64,000 bases of DNA, taken from positions 11,894,459-11,958,458 of the forward strand of contig NC_049997.1 in assembly GCF_000003815.2 (NCBI RefSeq). The letters are read 5' to 3'. Of this stretch, positions 35,213-46,770 are shown piece after piece (position 1 is the stretch's first letter; the number at the start of each line of letters is the position of its first letter). This DNA is from Branchiostoma floridae (lineage: Eukaryota; Chordata; Leptocardii; Amphioxiformes; Branchiostomatidae). The translations under genes were made by a program, and so were the position numbers. Under the pieces are notes generated by a model. It saw only the letters and a program-made list of their open reading frames with translations, was not told the DNA's origin and did not search any database.

Positions 35213-36600
35213 CGCCAACATTGACAAGGGGACGCGATAGTGAATCATAGGAGCCGATGCAACTTGATTGGAAGAGGCGTTTATTCCGTGATGCTCATTC
35301 AAGTACAGCCATGATAGAAGAGAGCGAAGAGGATCATGGGATCCCTGACAGTGAAGGCAGTGACGTCACTAACTCATTACATAACCCAGTGGCGTGATTT
35401 CTCTTTATCTTCTTATTTCTCTCTTTCTCCTTTTTACCAAACTATCATGTGGTAACAAAAATGTAATATCAGAAAACAGAACCTGTTGTCTACTTTTCAT
35501 AATAAAATGGTATAGATACTATAAATCTGCAGAGTGTGCATTAATAATAATGAATCCATGAAATAACCCCATAACAATACTTGGGAAATCTAGATCTAAT
35601 GAAAAATACGTGAAGAAAATTGTTGACTAATGAGGTAAGGTTTGTTAAACACAATATGAAAGATAACATGTAACATCAGATTGTGAATACATTACGGACA
35701 AATAAAGATAACAGTTGAACTGAAATAGATTGTCAATGTTTTTCTGTGAGATAATGTCTAGCTACCATAAAGGGAAAATACAATATCGATTATCTGCAGA
35801 AGAAAGAGAAAAAAAATACTGGTAGAGCAGAGTTCTGTTTGGGCAAAGTTCGTGACTGTCAAAGTTCTGTGACTCTCTTGGCCGGAGGTGTTAACAGTTA
35901 CAGTTCGGCGTGAGCGATGTTCTTCTCGGCTGGAGCATAAGGTGCCTCTTGGCTGGTATACAGTTCAGCGGTGATCAGACGAAGTTTGTAGAGCGGAGTT
36001 CGTGGGGGAAAGTCCGTGGGCGGTCCGCGTCTAATCGGGTAGAACGTTACGTTGAAGGTTGAACGAAAGAAACATGGCGGTTGGTGAATTTTGACGTTGT
36101 ACTCACACGGCCGGGGGACACTGGGAAGATGCGGGGTTTTGCCGGATAGGTAAGCCGAGTACTACTCCCTGCGACTTCTATGAGTCCTCTGGGGGTTGTT
36201 CAGCGAAGCTGGCACAGGGATGAGGTGTAGACACGCATAACTTCCGACCAAGGGCTCCGCTGGGGAGCTAAGACCAGATCCCCTCCTGCACAAGTGATGG
36301 CGCCATTGTTGACCTACATCCTCATTTGCTAGTGGCTTCCCGTCCACTCAGAGTGCGATCTCCCCTGCTCAAAGTTCGGGTTTGGGCCTGGGTATCGTTT
36401 CCCAGCCGCTGCACACCACGCCAACATTGACAAGGGGACGCGATAGTGAATCATAGGAGCCGATGCAACTTGATTGGAAGAGGCGTTTATTCCGTGATGC
36501 TCATTCAAGTACAGCCATGATAGAAGAGAGCGAAGAGGATCATGGGATCCCTGACAGTGAAGGCAGTGACGTCACTAACTCATTACATAACCCAGTGGCG
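35213..36600 (-). mobile_element. Terminal-direct-repeat retroelement in miniature (TRIM-like), 1388 bp
   Basis: Two 182-bp direct repeats (35213-35394 and 36419-36600) are identical by eye and flank a 1024-bp core without a long open frame. Read on the minus strand, the repeats hold a TGACGTCACT word and an AATAAA. Right after the first repeat is TGGTGTGCAGCGGCTGGG, which starts with TGG like a tRNA primer-binding site; its complement ends in CCA at the exact border. Just before the second repeat is a purine tract (about 35397-35435). Repeat ends are CGCCA..TGGCG rather than TG..CA. This matches non-autonomous LTR elements (TRIM). Identical repeats suggest recent insertion. No clear target duplication beyond CAG. 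Confidence 0.75.
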
Positions 36601-36947
36601 CAGGGACAGGGATGTGTGACTGTTGTCTGGCACCAGAAGCAGACTGTGTGAAAGTTGAACGACAATACACCGTGTATATCTAAGAAATCACACACCGTAA
36701 AGCAACTAGACTGAAATGTCAACACTCTTTTGTCATTTCTGAAGAAAAATGTTGCCACAGCCAAACCTTTAATGTGTCCATATTACTATACTAATGAACA
36801 CGCACTGTGTTTCTTTTCAGTGTTTTAAACGCCACGTAAGGTGTAACATGTTAGAAGCATTGCTTGTAAAAGTTTATTCTTAAGTGCATAAAGCCTCGTG
36901 TGAGATATAAGCCAACCAAAAGCATCGTACAAGCCACGAAAATCATG

Positions 36948-38033
36948 TAACGGCACTGAACTTTAATCCAACACATTCCAACAAATTCTAAACTGAACCA
37001 TGAATAAACAAGCGGGCTTTAGCGCATTCTGGAAACTGTTTAGTGCATTGTTTACTATGTTTCCCCGGCCATTGCTACACACGCATTGGTCTGCCACTTT
37101 CTGTTGTGTCGCGAGAAAATAACATTTCAAAGACAGTGTAACTGATAGCAAGTCCTTTGGATTTCTATTCACAGTGGAACTTTTATCCCACACAAATAAT
37201 ATAACAAGGCTGTTTATCTATGGATTTCATATTTACAACGACAAATTAGTATCAATCGGCAGGCACTTACTCAAGGTTAAATTGGCAAATCAGCATGTCG
37301 GTAAACTGCTGATAGCAGCGATCAAAACACGGCCCGAAAATACATCAACCAGCGGCAAATCCGTTCTGCTGTTCCACTACACAGTTATGACGTTCTATGA
37401 AACTTTTCATCCGTTGTTTGGTCAGCAAATGGTGGCAAAATACGTTGTTTGTGAATGGTTCCCCAAAAATATCCCCGCAAAACACAGTACAAACTCCCTA
37501 CAGCACGTCCCCCATGTGGGGCTGTAATAGTATCGCCAGTGAGATCCGTCCTACTGGCCTTTGGATGTGATCACTTTCAAAAATAGGGGTGAAGGGGCGT
37601 GCTGAAATATGATTCAAAATGGCGCGTGTTCGGATTTCCACTGAATTTGCGTAACAAAGCCTGACCCTGTACTTTAAAGAGGGATACTTCAAGGCATGTT
37701 GGTTGTGTTGGATGGACAGTTTATTGATATTTCACTATATTTACTGTCATGATGATTGTGTAATGTGAGGACGAAGAGCTGCTTGAAATTACAATCGCTG
37801 CCCTCTTCCCACGGCTTGATTAACAGCATGAAAACATACCAGAAGATTGATTAACTTGTCACTGCAACATGCGATCTTTGTGAGCTCAAACTTACAAGGT
37901 TTTAAGTCGTATACCTTACTGGTCTTGTAAAGCACTCAAAAGAATTTGCAAACCGGAGCTAGTTTTTGACTGACAGATGGGTTCTGAAAAGTGTTGGATT
38001 AAAGTTGCGTTGGATTAAAGTTCAGTGCCGTTA
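36948..38033. mobile_element. 1.09-kb element with TAACGGCACTGAACTTTAAT ends
   Basis: The left end TAACGGCACTGAACTTTAAT (then CCAACAC) is mirrored at the right by GTTGGATTAAAGTTCAGTGC CGTTA. The right arm has an extra internal copy of TTGGATTAAAGTT. A TA or TTA duplication is compatible with the border. The interior has a plus-strand open frame of 117 codons (37174-37527) with no transposase motif that I know. Likely a non-autonomous DNA transposon. Confidence 0.55.
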
Positions 38034-38204
38034 TCTAAACCTCAACACGAAGATACTTTGTAAACTCACAAAACACTTTGTAAAACAGAATGTAAAATCC
38101 AACGTCACTCTAGTAACGTTATCGTCGTATACATCTTTTAAAAGCTTCTAAAACGTGTATAGCTGGCAAGTGTGATAGATTTTTCAAAGCTCTAAGGGCT
38201 TTTG

Positions 38205-39800
38205 CTAAAGGTTTATTGCGTCATTCGAATCAAAGTCAATGGTCACGCGCATGTAGTGGTTAGAGGGCATTGACCTTGCGTCTTGTCCCTGGTCGGACTG
38301 ATCCATTACAGGTTGGGGGTGCAGATATCCCTCACTACTTTTGTTTTCTTGAACAGCAGTTGATGGCTGATCTTTCTGTGCTCGCACATTCTTTTTTTGA
38401 AAAGTTCCAAGAAACTGCTCTTGGCCTTGCTCTTGGCTGTAGTCCCTATCAGGACCGCCCGATGGCGTTTCTGTGGCGTTGATCATTGGAATCATCTCTG
38501 GCATTCGGCTTCCACCTGTCTCGGTGGAATCACCGTTTAAATTTGATCGTCGCCTCTGTCTTTTCCTGCTCTTATTCCTTATACAAAGGAAGAAGAATAT
38601 ACACGTCAAGATCAGCGTAACAACCGAACACCCAACGCCAACAAGAACGACAAGTCCAATGTACTTCGTCTTCATGCAGTTTTTGTCACAGTCATCAGAT
38701 GACACATTTATGAACTTCATCGTTGAGAAGAGCGTTCCTGGCGGAATCTCTGTGAATGACATGGACGTTTGCTCCGATTCAGTGGACGAAACTGAAGTTG
38801 AGACGATGCTGCAGTTGTCTAACATTGGGGTCGAAAACTCTTCAATACTTAGTCCACTGTAGAGTAGAGGGTGTGAACATACTAGGGTGTCCTGAAGACT
38901 GTTTTCTAAACATATCTTCGCATGTAGCAAGTCACAATCGCAGTTCCATGGATTTCCAGAAACATGCATTTCCATAAGGGGAGAAAAGGTCTTGCATGAA
39001 AGTGTTTTGATCATATTTCCGTCCATCCACAGTGAGCGAAGTTCATCCAACTGGTAAAAGCAGTTACTCGGGATGTCGCTGATAGTATTGTAAGATAACT
39101 TCAATGTTTCTGTTTGTACTGGTAAGTCTCTACACGGAACTTCTGTAAAACGGTTGTAAGAAAGGTCCAAATACGAAACCATCAACCCGTCAAAACTATC
39201 ACCCTCCAATGTTGTTAGTTTGTTGTAAGACAGATCAAGATATTTCAGAAGATGTAATCTTAAGAATGCATGTGGCTCGATGTGTTCTAGCTGATTACTA
39301 GCGAGGTTTAGTGAAATCATGCTATCTAGACCTTTAAATGTGTCGTTATTAATGATTGTGAGTTTGTTGTTGTTTAGACGTAGTTGCTTCAACTGGGAAA
39401 TAGTTTCGAAAGCATCTTGTTCAATGTCAATCAGATCATTACCACCCAGAAATAGACTTGTGAGATTCGTCACTCCAACGAAAGTGTTATTTCTTAAAAC
39501 CACTAAGGCGTTGTTCTCAATGTTGAGAAGTTTCAGACTGGAAAGATTTCTTAAAAATCCAAGTGGGATGTCTTGAAGCATGTTACCGCTAAGGTCAAGG
39601 GTGACGGTGACGTCAGGAATACCGTTAATGGCCGTCATGATGTTTTTGAAACTGCAGTCTACTTCGAACTGCATCTCGGGAGTCAGAACACAGGTGCAAA
39701 GTGTGTTGTCACCGCGAAAGCAGGCCGTGTATTGTGCCTCTGTCACGTAAACGTGAAGAAAGCACAGAGCGGTTGCCACCATAACAGAAAAGCTCGACAT
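38205..39800 (-). CDS. Leucine-rich-repeat single-pass membrane protein, intronless CDS
   Basis: 531 aa. Signal peptide at residues 1-22 (ATALCFLHVYVTEA). A cysteine-containing LRR N-cap at about 27-50 is followed by about nine LRRs (64-280), with LDLSGNMLQDIPLGFL, LRLNNNKLTIINNDTF, LNLASNQLEHIEPHAF and LDLSYNKLTTLEG. The LRR C-cap PWNCDCDLLHAKICLEN is at 284-300. A Ser/Thr-rich stalk (331-360) leads to a transmembrane segment at about 381-406, a basic stop-transfer (RNKSRKRQRRR) and a ~120-residue tail with tyrosines in EGYLHPQ and NHYMRV. The type resembles vertebrate LRR adhesion or receptor proteins, but orthology cannot be set. A strong pyrimidine tract and CTAG acceptor 12 nt before the ATG imply a 5' UTR intron. 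The ligand is unknown. Confidence 0.85.
   Translation of the reverse strand: MSSFSVMVATALCFLHVYVTEAQYTACFRGDNTLCTCVLTPEMQFEVDCSFKNIMTAINGIPDVTVTLDLSGNMLQDIPLGFLRNLSSLKLLNIENNALVVLRNNTFVGVTNLTSLFLGGNDLIDIEQDAFETISQLKQLRLNNNKLTIINNDTFKGLDSMISLNLASNQLEHIEPHAFLRLHLLKYLDLSYNKLTTLEGDSFDGLMVSYLDLSYNRFTEVPCRDLPVQTETLKLSYNTISDIPSNCFYQLDELRSLWMDGNMIKTLSCKTFSPLMEMHVSGNPWNCDCDLLHAKICLENSLQDTLVCSHPLLYSGLSIEEFSTPMLDNCSIVSTSVSSTESEQTSMSFTEIPPGTLFSTMKFINVSSDDCDKNCMKTKYIGLVVLVGVGCSVVTLILTCIFFFLCIRNKSRKRQRRRSNLNGDSTETGGSRMPEMIPMINATETPSGGPDRDYSQEQGQEQFLGTFQKKNVRAQKDQPSTAVQENKSSEGYLHPQPVMDQSDQGQDARSMPSNHYMRVTIDFDSNDAINL
38212..38217 (-). terminator. AATAAA overlapping the end of the LRR coding sequence
   Basis: On the minus strand the codons GCA ATA AAC just before the TAG stop contain AATAAA. 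If used, the 3' UTR would be very short. No other close AATAAA was identified nearby. Confidence 0.3.
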
Positions 39801-39812
39801 CTTTGACGGTTG

Positions 39813-42175
39813 CTAGAGTCCAAAAGAAAGAAAAAGAAACAAGGTTAAACAAGTTATAGTGTGGGTGTCAAGAACTAGTTGAATATGGCTCCCGCCCACA
39901 CAAATAGCAAAGTAACTGTAGACCTATTCAAACTCTTTGAACCTCAGAATCTGCATACTGTACCACTTTTCAGTTTTCTAATATTTATATAAAAGATTCT
40001 GTCCGTATCAAAATTCATAACGCTTTCCCCTTCGGGAAATAGTGGTTGTACTTTTGCGATTTTCATTAGTGATCGCATTTTTGGTAACTAACTTACCTTT
40101 GTAAACCTTGTGCACAGAAACGTAATGCCTAAACGATATGGGGAGTAGCACAAAATGAACAGTGGCAAATGAACGATCTGTATGTCATGAAGCTTAAACT
40201 AACCGTGTCACCACACTGTACAGAAGGATACAACCTACCTTTCAGATCTTCAAGTTCCAAGGCTGTGAACACTGAGGAATTTATAAACTTTCTCTCAAGA
40301 GAAATAGCGTAACCTCGTTCGTCACTCAGAGGTAAAATGCGTAAGACCAAGGGTGCGGGATATCTTAGAAGAAGGCGAAAGTCCACTTCCTCAATGACGT
40401 AATGTTGTACAAAGTTCATGTGGCATGACCCTTGAAGAGTCAATATCCTCACCCGTTCGCCGTTTCAAACTTGATACTCCAATTGATTGTCAATTGTTTT
40501 TAATTATTTTCGAATTTCTTTGCGCTTTTTTGTGTGCTAAGCTTTTACAATGGGGTTGGCTCTGATATGTTGTGTCACTGTTTGTGGTTTGTTCAACATA
40601 TAATGACTATAGGTTTTAATGACTTAATAACTATAGGTTTCAATGACTTAATGACTATAGGTTTTAATGACTTAATGATTATAGTTTCAATGACTTAATG
40701 ACTATTGGTTTTATAAGACTTTCTACAAACACCAGTCTAAGATACTTACGTCTATATAGGAAGTATCTATTAGTGACAATGACAATGACAATGACAATGA
40801 CAATGCCAATGACAATGATGTTTATTGCATGTTCATGCCCCAATGGGGCTAAATGCATTAAGTTTGATATAAAGTTAATGACAACAAATAAACAATGATA
40901 TATTCTAATAATAACTATTTTCTACAAGCTTCTTTAGTAAGAACGTTCTCTTGAAGCTCTGGTTTCTACTAGACAAAATACACTTGAAAACGGTTTGTCT
41001 ATAGCTTCACGTAGTTTAACGAGATTACGTCATACAGGCTCAACCCGCACATGTATACACAGTTTTGTACACCTGTTGTTTAACATCATTGACGTTTTCG
41101 AAAACTGTAGGTTAATGTGTTTCTTCTTATTTCTTCACGCCAACGTGTCTTTTCGCGATTTGGATATCAAATTTCGACATCTTCAACCATAACAACGTTT
41201 CTTCTCCTGTCTAATCTTCAAACGAGTTCAACTTTTTCATTTTGGGCCAAATGACCTGACATTTGCCATTGGTACGGAGTGGGCATTAGCTTGTAACATA
41301 TAGTCATCATGTCAAATAGTTTTTATATAGATAGCCCTGTAATATTGCAATTGCCACAGATAGTGCTCGTGTTAGGCTAAACACAGATCATAAACACATA
41401 TCGTCTCCGTATCTTTTGTATTTCCCTGCTTTACGTTGTTTGTACAGCCCAGTACGTAAAAAGATAGTGCGTAAAAAAACTCATTTATCTGTAACAAAAA
41501 CGCACCGTAATCGTTTATGTTGTTTCTATTTCTATGCACTACTGGGCAAAGCCCCTTTTAGGGGCATCCCGCCCAGGTTTACTGTACATTGTTCCAAGGC
41601 TAACCCTTAATGATGGCCTCCGGCTAGTTTGGCTGGTAGTCCTGGCTGTATTTCTTTTTATAAATCAAGCCAAATGAAAGCAAATCAAAACGCCAGGTAA
41701 ATCATTTTCGAACTTGACCTTCCTTTCCACAACAGCTACCCATCTATCAAATATCATGAAGATAAAATCCCGCAGCTTCTTGAGTTATGCTGTTGACATA
41801 CATACAGACCCACACCATAGCCAATACACCATGAACCGATGACATAACCTGCCATAGTGCGTGGGTCAAGGTCGCGTCCAGGGGCATCTAGGGACACCGT
41901 CGAACTGAGCGGGAGGACAACAGTCTAGTTAGCACAATAGAGTATTACAGTATGTAGACTAGGACTGAATGAGTGCGTGTGTGTCGGAGATCCCAGAATG
42001 AAATAGTCTACCCGACTGACTACGCTGGCTATTATTATAGGGAGAATAATTTGGCAGAGTTTTGCTACCAGAGGAGTTGTTCGACCAGAGCTTTAATAGG
42101 GGAAACATGAACCTTGGCGTGGACTGACTCTCCTGGCAAATTTCCCGATTTGGGGCCTGGTGGAGGCTATTAGGA
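39813..42175. other. Intergenic region between LRR gene and tyrosinase
   Basis: It probably holds the 5' UTR intron and leader exon of the LRR gene: minus-strand donors GTAAGTTAG at about 40096 and GTAGGTTG at about 40240. A tandem repeat of ~26 bp (AATGACTATAGGTTT..) occupies about 40602-40711, and a GACAAT run 40780-40820. I see no coding gene. Confidence 0.5.
40602..40711. repeat. Tandem repeat, ~26-bp unit (TTAATGACTATAGGTTT)
   Basis: Five near-identical units of TAATGACTATAGGTTTTAAT / TGACTTAATGACTATAGG, followed shortly by a (GACAAT)n stretch. Confidence 0.7.
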
Positions 42176-45100
42176 ATGAAAGTGCTCGGCTTGCTGATCG
42201 TGTTAGCGGGATGTTTCTGCGGCCGGGACGCACAGTTCCCGCGGGTGTGCACCAGCGATGTCGCCCTGAACAGTAAGGAGTGCTGCCCGGTACCGCCGGG
42301 GTTCACCGAACCGTGCGGCGGAGCTGGTCGGGGACACTGCGCCGACACCCCCGACCCCACCGTGGAAGACCCCGCCTGGAAAAAAGCGTATCACGTGGAT
42401 GACCGGCGCCACTGGCCGACAGTGTTTTTTAACAGAACTTGCTCATGTGAAGGCAACTTCATGGGGTACGACTGCACAAGGTGTATCTGGGGATACCGTG
42501 GGGCCAACTGCGAAACAAAACAACAGCCAGGTGTCCGTAGAAACATCAAGGACATAAGTTCTGAAGAGAAAAACAAGTACCAGTGCTACTTTAACCGCGC
42601 CAAGAATACTCCAAGTGACTTCGTCTTCGCTCTGGAATTTAAAGAAAACATCAGGGGAAGTGAAGACCTCGCCAACATCTCAGTGTATGACTTCTTAGTG
42701 GCGACGCATTACTACGCCAGCCGTGAAACCATGCCGCCCTTCAACACAGGTAACGGAGCATTTCTAAAATGTCGTCCGATTGTTCAAAACGCGTGTCCTT
42801 AAATCGCGGACAGAGTTAAATATTTAACCCGTAAAGAGTCATGTGAGGAAAGATCACTGGTCTTTTACTATGAACAATGCAAGGTCTGTAACCCATACCT
42901 TAACCCAGTTCTTCAGTACAGACTACAGTATATCATCACTCGGCGTTAAACAGACGGAGAACAAGCTGTGAGTCCGACTCAAATGAACGACCATATATAT
43001 ACTATAATAGCATTGTCGTTCGCTTGGTATGCTCACATCATCATGCATGTTAGTGCAGCCCACATCAAAACATAGAAACGGCAAAATTTTCCACGTAAGT
43101 GGCCAAAGTAGTCTACAAATCAAGAACAATTCATAGAATTCTCGATCGTGTAGTTTTGAAAACGGGAATGAAATACGGTGTTTCGATGTGCATATACTTA
43201 CACGTCATTACCTTCGCCAGACGGTTATGTTTGGTGATATTCACAGAGTACTTTAATACTATCACAAGATGTTCATTAAATGTCATACTCCCCAAGCAGA
43301 GATTAGGCTCTGGTTAGTTTTTGGAGACAGGTGCGAGGGGTAGTCAATAAGTTCTCGGCCTCACCCAGAAATATTTGGCACAACCAAGGAGGTTAAAGAA
43401 TCACTTTAACCTCCTTGGCACAACTCAGATTTCGAAGCATAGATGTCAAATATAAAGTCTTGATATGTCATAAAATGAATGTGTGCCAAAAATCAAATTA
43501 TTGTGATCATCACTTTACAGGCCACACCTAGTAACGGTAAGTAAGAGAGAAGGACAGAACCATAGAGCTGCGACCTGAGGTGTGCGGGTCAACTTGCGCA
43601 TGCGCTGCTGAAATGCAGACACCCAATCCTTTCTACTTGAAATAGGAAGGGAATCCTCATCTAATATTTTGACAATGTCTTCAATTTTGACAATGCGCGA
43701 GCAGAAGACATGAGGAAAATGTTCGCGGTGGTTTTTAGTTCGCGGTAAAGCTGCCACCGCGAACATAAAATCACCGCGAAAGTTTCTGTATTTACAAAAA
43801 TACATTTTTTTCATGCGATGTTAACAATACAGTCACGGACATTGCTTTTGTACAAAATACCTGTTACTTTGTTATCCAGGTATCTGTCAGGATGAGGACG
43901 ACTGTACCCTGGACTTCGCGCATGATGGCTCGGGGTTTCTCACCTGGCACCGCGCGTACGTGCTGGAGGTTGAGCGGGCCCTACAGGAGGTCAACGGCGA
44001 CCCGGACTGGACCATGCCGTACTGGGACTGGGGCGCCGCGGAGAAGAACCAGTGCGACATCTGCACCAACGAGTACGTCGGCGCTAACAACAAGCACGGT
44101 GACATAGACACGGGGTCTCTCTTCGCTAGCTGGCGGACGATCTGCGAAGATCTAGACCCGTCCGACAATGCCACCTACATGAACCACACCAGACCGTGCA
44201 ATGTGACCAATGCCAGTGGGAAGCTGAAGAGGAACCCCGGCCACGCGGACACGAGAAGACTCGGGGAGGCAATAACTCACCTGCCGCTAGCGACTGAGGT
44301 AGACTTTGCCCTCAGCTTCCCCGTGTACGACACGCCCCCTTACAGCTCAGCATCGAACTGCAGCTTTCGGAACTTATTGGAAGGGAACGCCGACACCAGT
44401 ACCGGCAAGACTAGGAGAGAAATGTGAGCAGAATGCTCCCCAATTTTTATCGGCATAAAGTTTAAATGGGTACTCCATTTTGTGGGTGGGCGCTTACATC
44501 TGCTCGGAGTTTATAGGCAGAAGACGCAGGCCATGTTATGACTGTTCGTTCTGCGTTCAGCTAGTATATAACTAGTAGTAGTATCCATTATTTTATCATA
44601 CTGCTGCTGGGTTCCCTGACACAGAGTTAGGAACAATCTGTTAGTCTTCACATCGCGCTGCTGCCATGCCTCTGTCCAGCTTATCACCAAGCAGATCCTA
44701 CATACATGGCATAAAATAGTACCAAACTGGTCAAGGAGTGTATTCAGCCCAAAGTTGTCCATTTGCCTTGTTAACATTTTCCCGGTAGCGAAACACACTC
44801 CTAAGCCGGCTTCACTCCTCTGACAGCTTTTGATACTGTGTTATGCTACCGTAGGATCTGCTTCGAGATTACTGTCAAGCTGGTTTATGCAGATATCGCT
44901 CAGCTTTGATTATCCCCCCATGCACAGAATCTCCGCCAACGGCACGGTGCTGGTCCCCGAAGCTATCACCCTGCACGACGAAGTGCATATATACCTGAAC
45001 GGCACGATGTCTAACGTCCCCACCGCACCGAACGACCCCATGTTCTTCCTGCATCACTGTAACGTCGACCGCTTGCTGGAGACGTGGATACGCCGACACG

Positions 45101-46234
45101 GGTGAGTGTCGTCATCTGAGAGAAAGTTCTCATTTTCTTGGGTTGAATGCTGTGTACATTGTCGCTACTGATGTTTATTTGTCGTGTTATCAATATTCTT
45201 CGAGTTAAAGTAGTTTTTCATGTGCCTGTCGAAGCCTATTTCTAATAACACATGCATCCCCCATGCATTCCTATTTCTAATAACACATGCATCATTATTT
45301 CTGCCCTTGGTGCTGATTTGTCACCATCACTCCTGTCCTTAGTGCTGATTGGACATCACCACCCCTGTCTTTGATGCTGATTGGTCATCACCATCCTGTC
45401 CTTGGTGCTGAATTGTCATTATCAAGCCCCCCACCCCCACCCACCCCGGGCACAAACACACACCCATGTCCTGTTTTTAAATACGTATCTCTATTCATTT
45501 TTGTCCTTTGTGCTGATTGGCCATCTCCATTCCAGTCTTGGTGCTGTCACTTTGACTTGACTTGTTACTGAGTCGTATATACTTACATTGTTTCAATTTT
45601 TTTTTTCGTATACGATGCTTTACCCAGCATTATAGACATATCTGATTGATTGATTGATCTATCGATGAATCGATTGGTTGATCGATTGATTTTCAGGGCC
45701 CCAGAGTCTGCTCTGCCGGAGATAGGTGCGCCGCCCGGCCATAACCGCCATGAGCACATCGTGCCGTTCTTCCCGCCATACAGCCACACCCACATGTTCA
45801 AACCCTCCATAGAACTAGGATACGACTACCAGGAACTTCACAACAAAGGTACAATATAGTTTCCTGGTCAGACAGACGTTTTTGTCTTGAATTTGATTCA
45901 TAGGACTCACCAAATGCGTGTCGAGTTGTCCTATGAATACTCATTCAGCTTAAACGTAACTTTACGTTACTGGGACGTCAGCAAAGGTCAGAGGTGGCTA
46001 GAAGTCTGTGGCGTCCTCCGTCTTTTATGCTAATGATAATATGTTCCACTGTTATCCTCCCATGTAGGACCGCCGGGTGGAAAGAGCTACATGGGACAGT
46101 GCAGCCCAGAACCGCAAGGGGGCGTGTATGCCTGGATGGGGATTGGCATGGGGTTAGGGCTGGCACTTGTGTTTGGAGTCACCTGTGTTATGGTGTTCAT
46201 CTCCTGCAGAGAGCAAGAGTATCAGGAGATATGA
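42176..46234 (+). CDS. Tyrosinase family copper monooxygenase (TYR/TYRP type), 5 exons
   Basis: Exons: 42176-42749, 43880-44423, 44928-45101, 45697-45848, 46068-46234. Phases match, giving 536 aa (human TYR 529). Signal peptide at 1-19 (MKVLGLLIVLAGCFCG). A Cys-rich EGF-like region carries CSCEGNFMGYDCTRC and RRNIKDISSEEKNKY. The CuA ligands are His178 (THYYAS), His206 (DFAHDG) and His215 (TWHRAYV). PYWDW and CDICTNEYVG follow. The CuB ligands are His389 and His393 (LHDEVHIYLNGT) and His416 (FFLHHCNVD). A C-terminal transmembrane helix (GIGMGLGLALVFGVTCVMVF) and short cytosolic tail match a melanosomal-type membrane tyrosinase. It should oxidise tyrosine/DOPA or dihydroxyindoles; TYR versus TYRP cannot be settled here. 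The exon 2 donor (GTGAGC) and exon 3 acceptor are chosen by phase and consensus. Confidence 0.93.
43383..43424. repeat. Short hairpin CCAAGGAGGTTAAA / TTTAACCTCCTTGG, copy 2
   Basis: In tyrosinase intron 1. The stem is the same as at 20773-20812, with different flanks, so it belongs to a small dispersed hairpin family. Confidence 0.55.
43714..43800. mobile_element. Partial family B element (TTCGCGGT)
   Basis: In tyrosinase intron 1, close to exon 2: ATGTTCGCGGTGGTTTTTAG, TTCGCGGTAAAG, then CCACCGCGAACATAAAATCA and a mirrored end. Only the right arm is preserved. Confidence 0.5.
45297..45545. repeat. Tandem repeat, CCTTGGTGCTGATTGGTCAT units, tyrosinase intron 3
   Basis: About five units of ~33 bp, e.g. 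TGTCCTTAGTGCTGATTGG then ACATCACCACC, plus one displaced unit at 45505-45540. The core CCTTGGTGCTGA is the complement of the TCAGCACCAAGG core in the minisatellites at 31340-31680 and 34461-35212. Confidence 0.65.
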
Positions 46235-46702
46235 TATGACATGATATACTAAGCCACCAACATACTCACCTTGCAGATACAAGGTTCCAGTTTGGCATTA
46301 ACTTTGACCGGATCACACAAAATGGGATGCAAATCATGTGTTTGCACTTCAGATTTTATGGGTATAGCAATAGCTATGTATTTCTATTTCTTAAAAACCT
46401 AGTTCATCATAGCTTTTTTGTGTCTCAACGTCGATAATGCAGCAAATACTTCCTGGCAGAAGTGAATGATAAAGGTAACTTAAGGTAATGCGGCATTGTC
46501 GCCTGCTCGTTTATACCCAGATAGTACATTGGGTATTTGCGATCTCTTATATGGGATGGACAGACAGAGACTATGTTTTGTACCATGTATATGTAGTGAT
46601 ATATGTTGATTTATTAGGACTCGATGTAATCTGTATCTGTGTTATATTTCATCAGAACCTACCTCCCTCATGACCTCAATGAAAAGATTTGAGCTTCTCA
46701 TG

Positions 46703-46708
46703 AATAAA
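46703..46708 (+). terminator. Polyadenylation signal of the tyrosinase gene
   Basis: AATAAA in CATGAATAAACTC, about 470 nt after the stop. Confidence 0.55.
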
Positions 46709-46770
46709 CTCTACATGTATGTACACAAAGACAAAATACAACAAATCATTATGGATACACAATTGTGATT

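Noticed and set aside
44401-44426. Reading tyrosinase exon 2 through to the in-frame TGA as the protein end
   Set aside because: This would omit the CuB site; a GTGAGC donor at 44424 joins in phase to the exon at 44928 that carries the CuB histidines.
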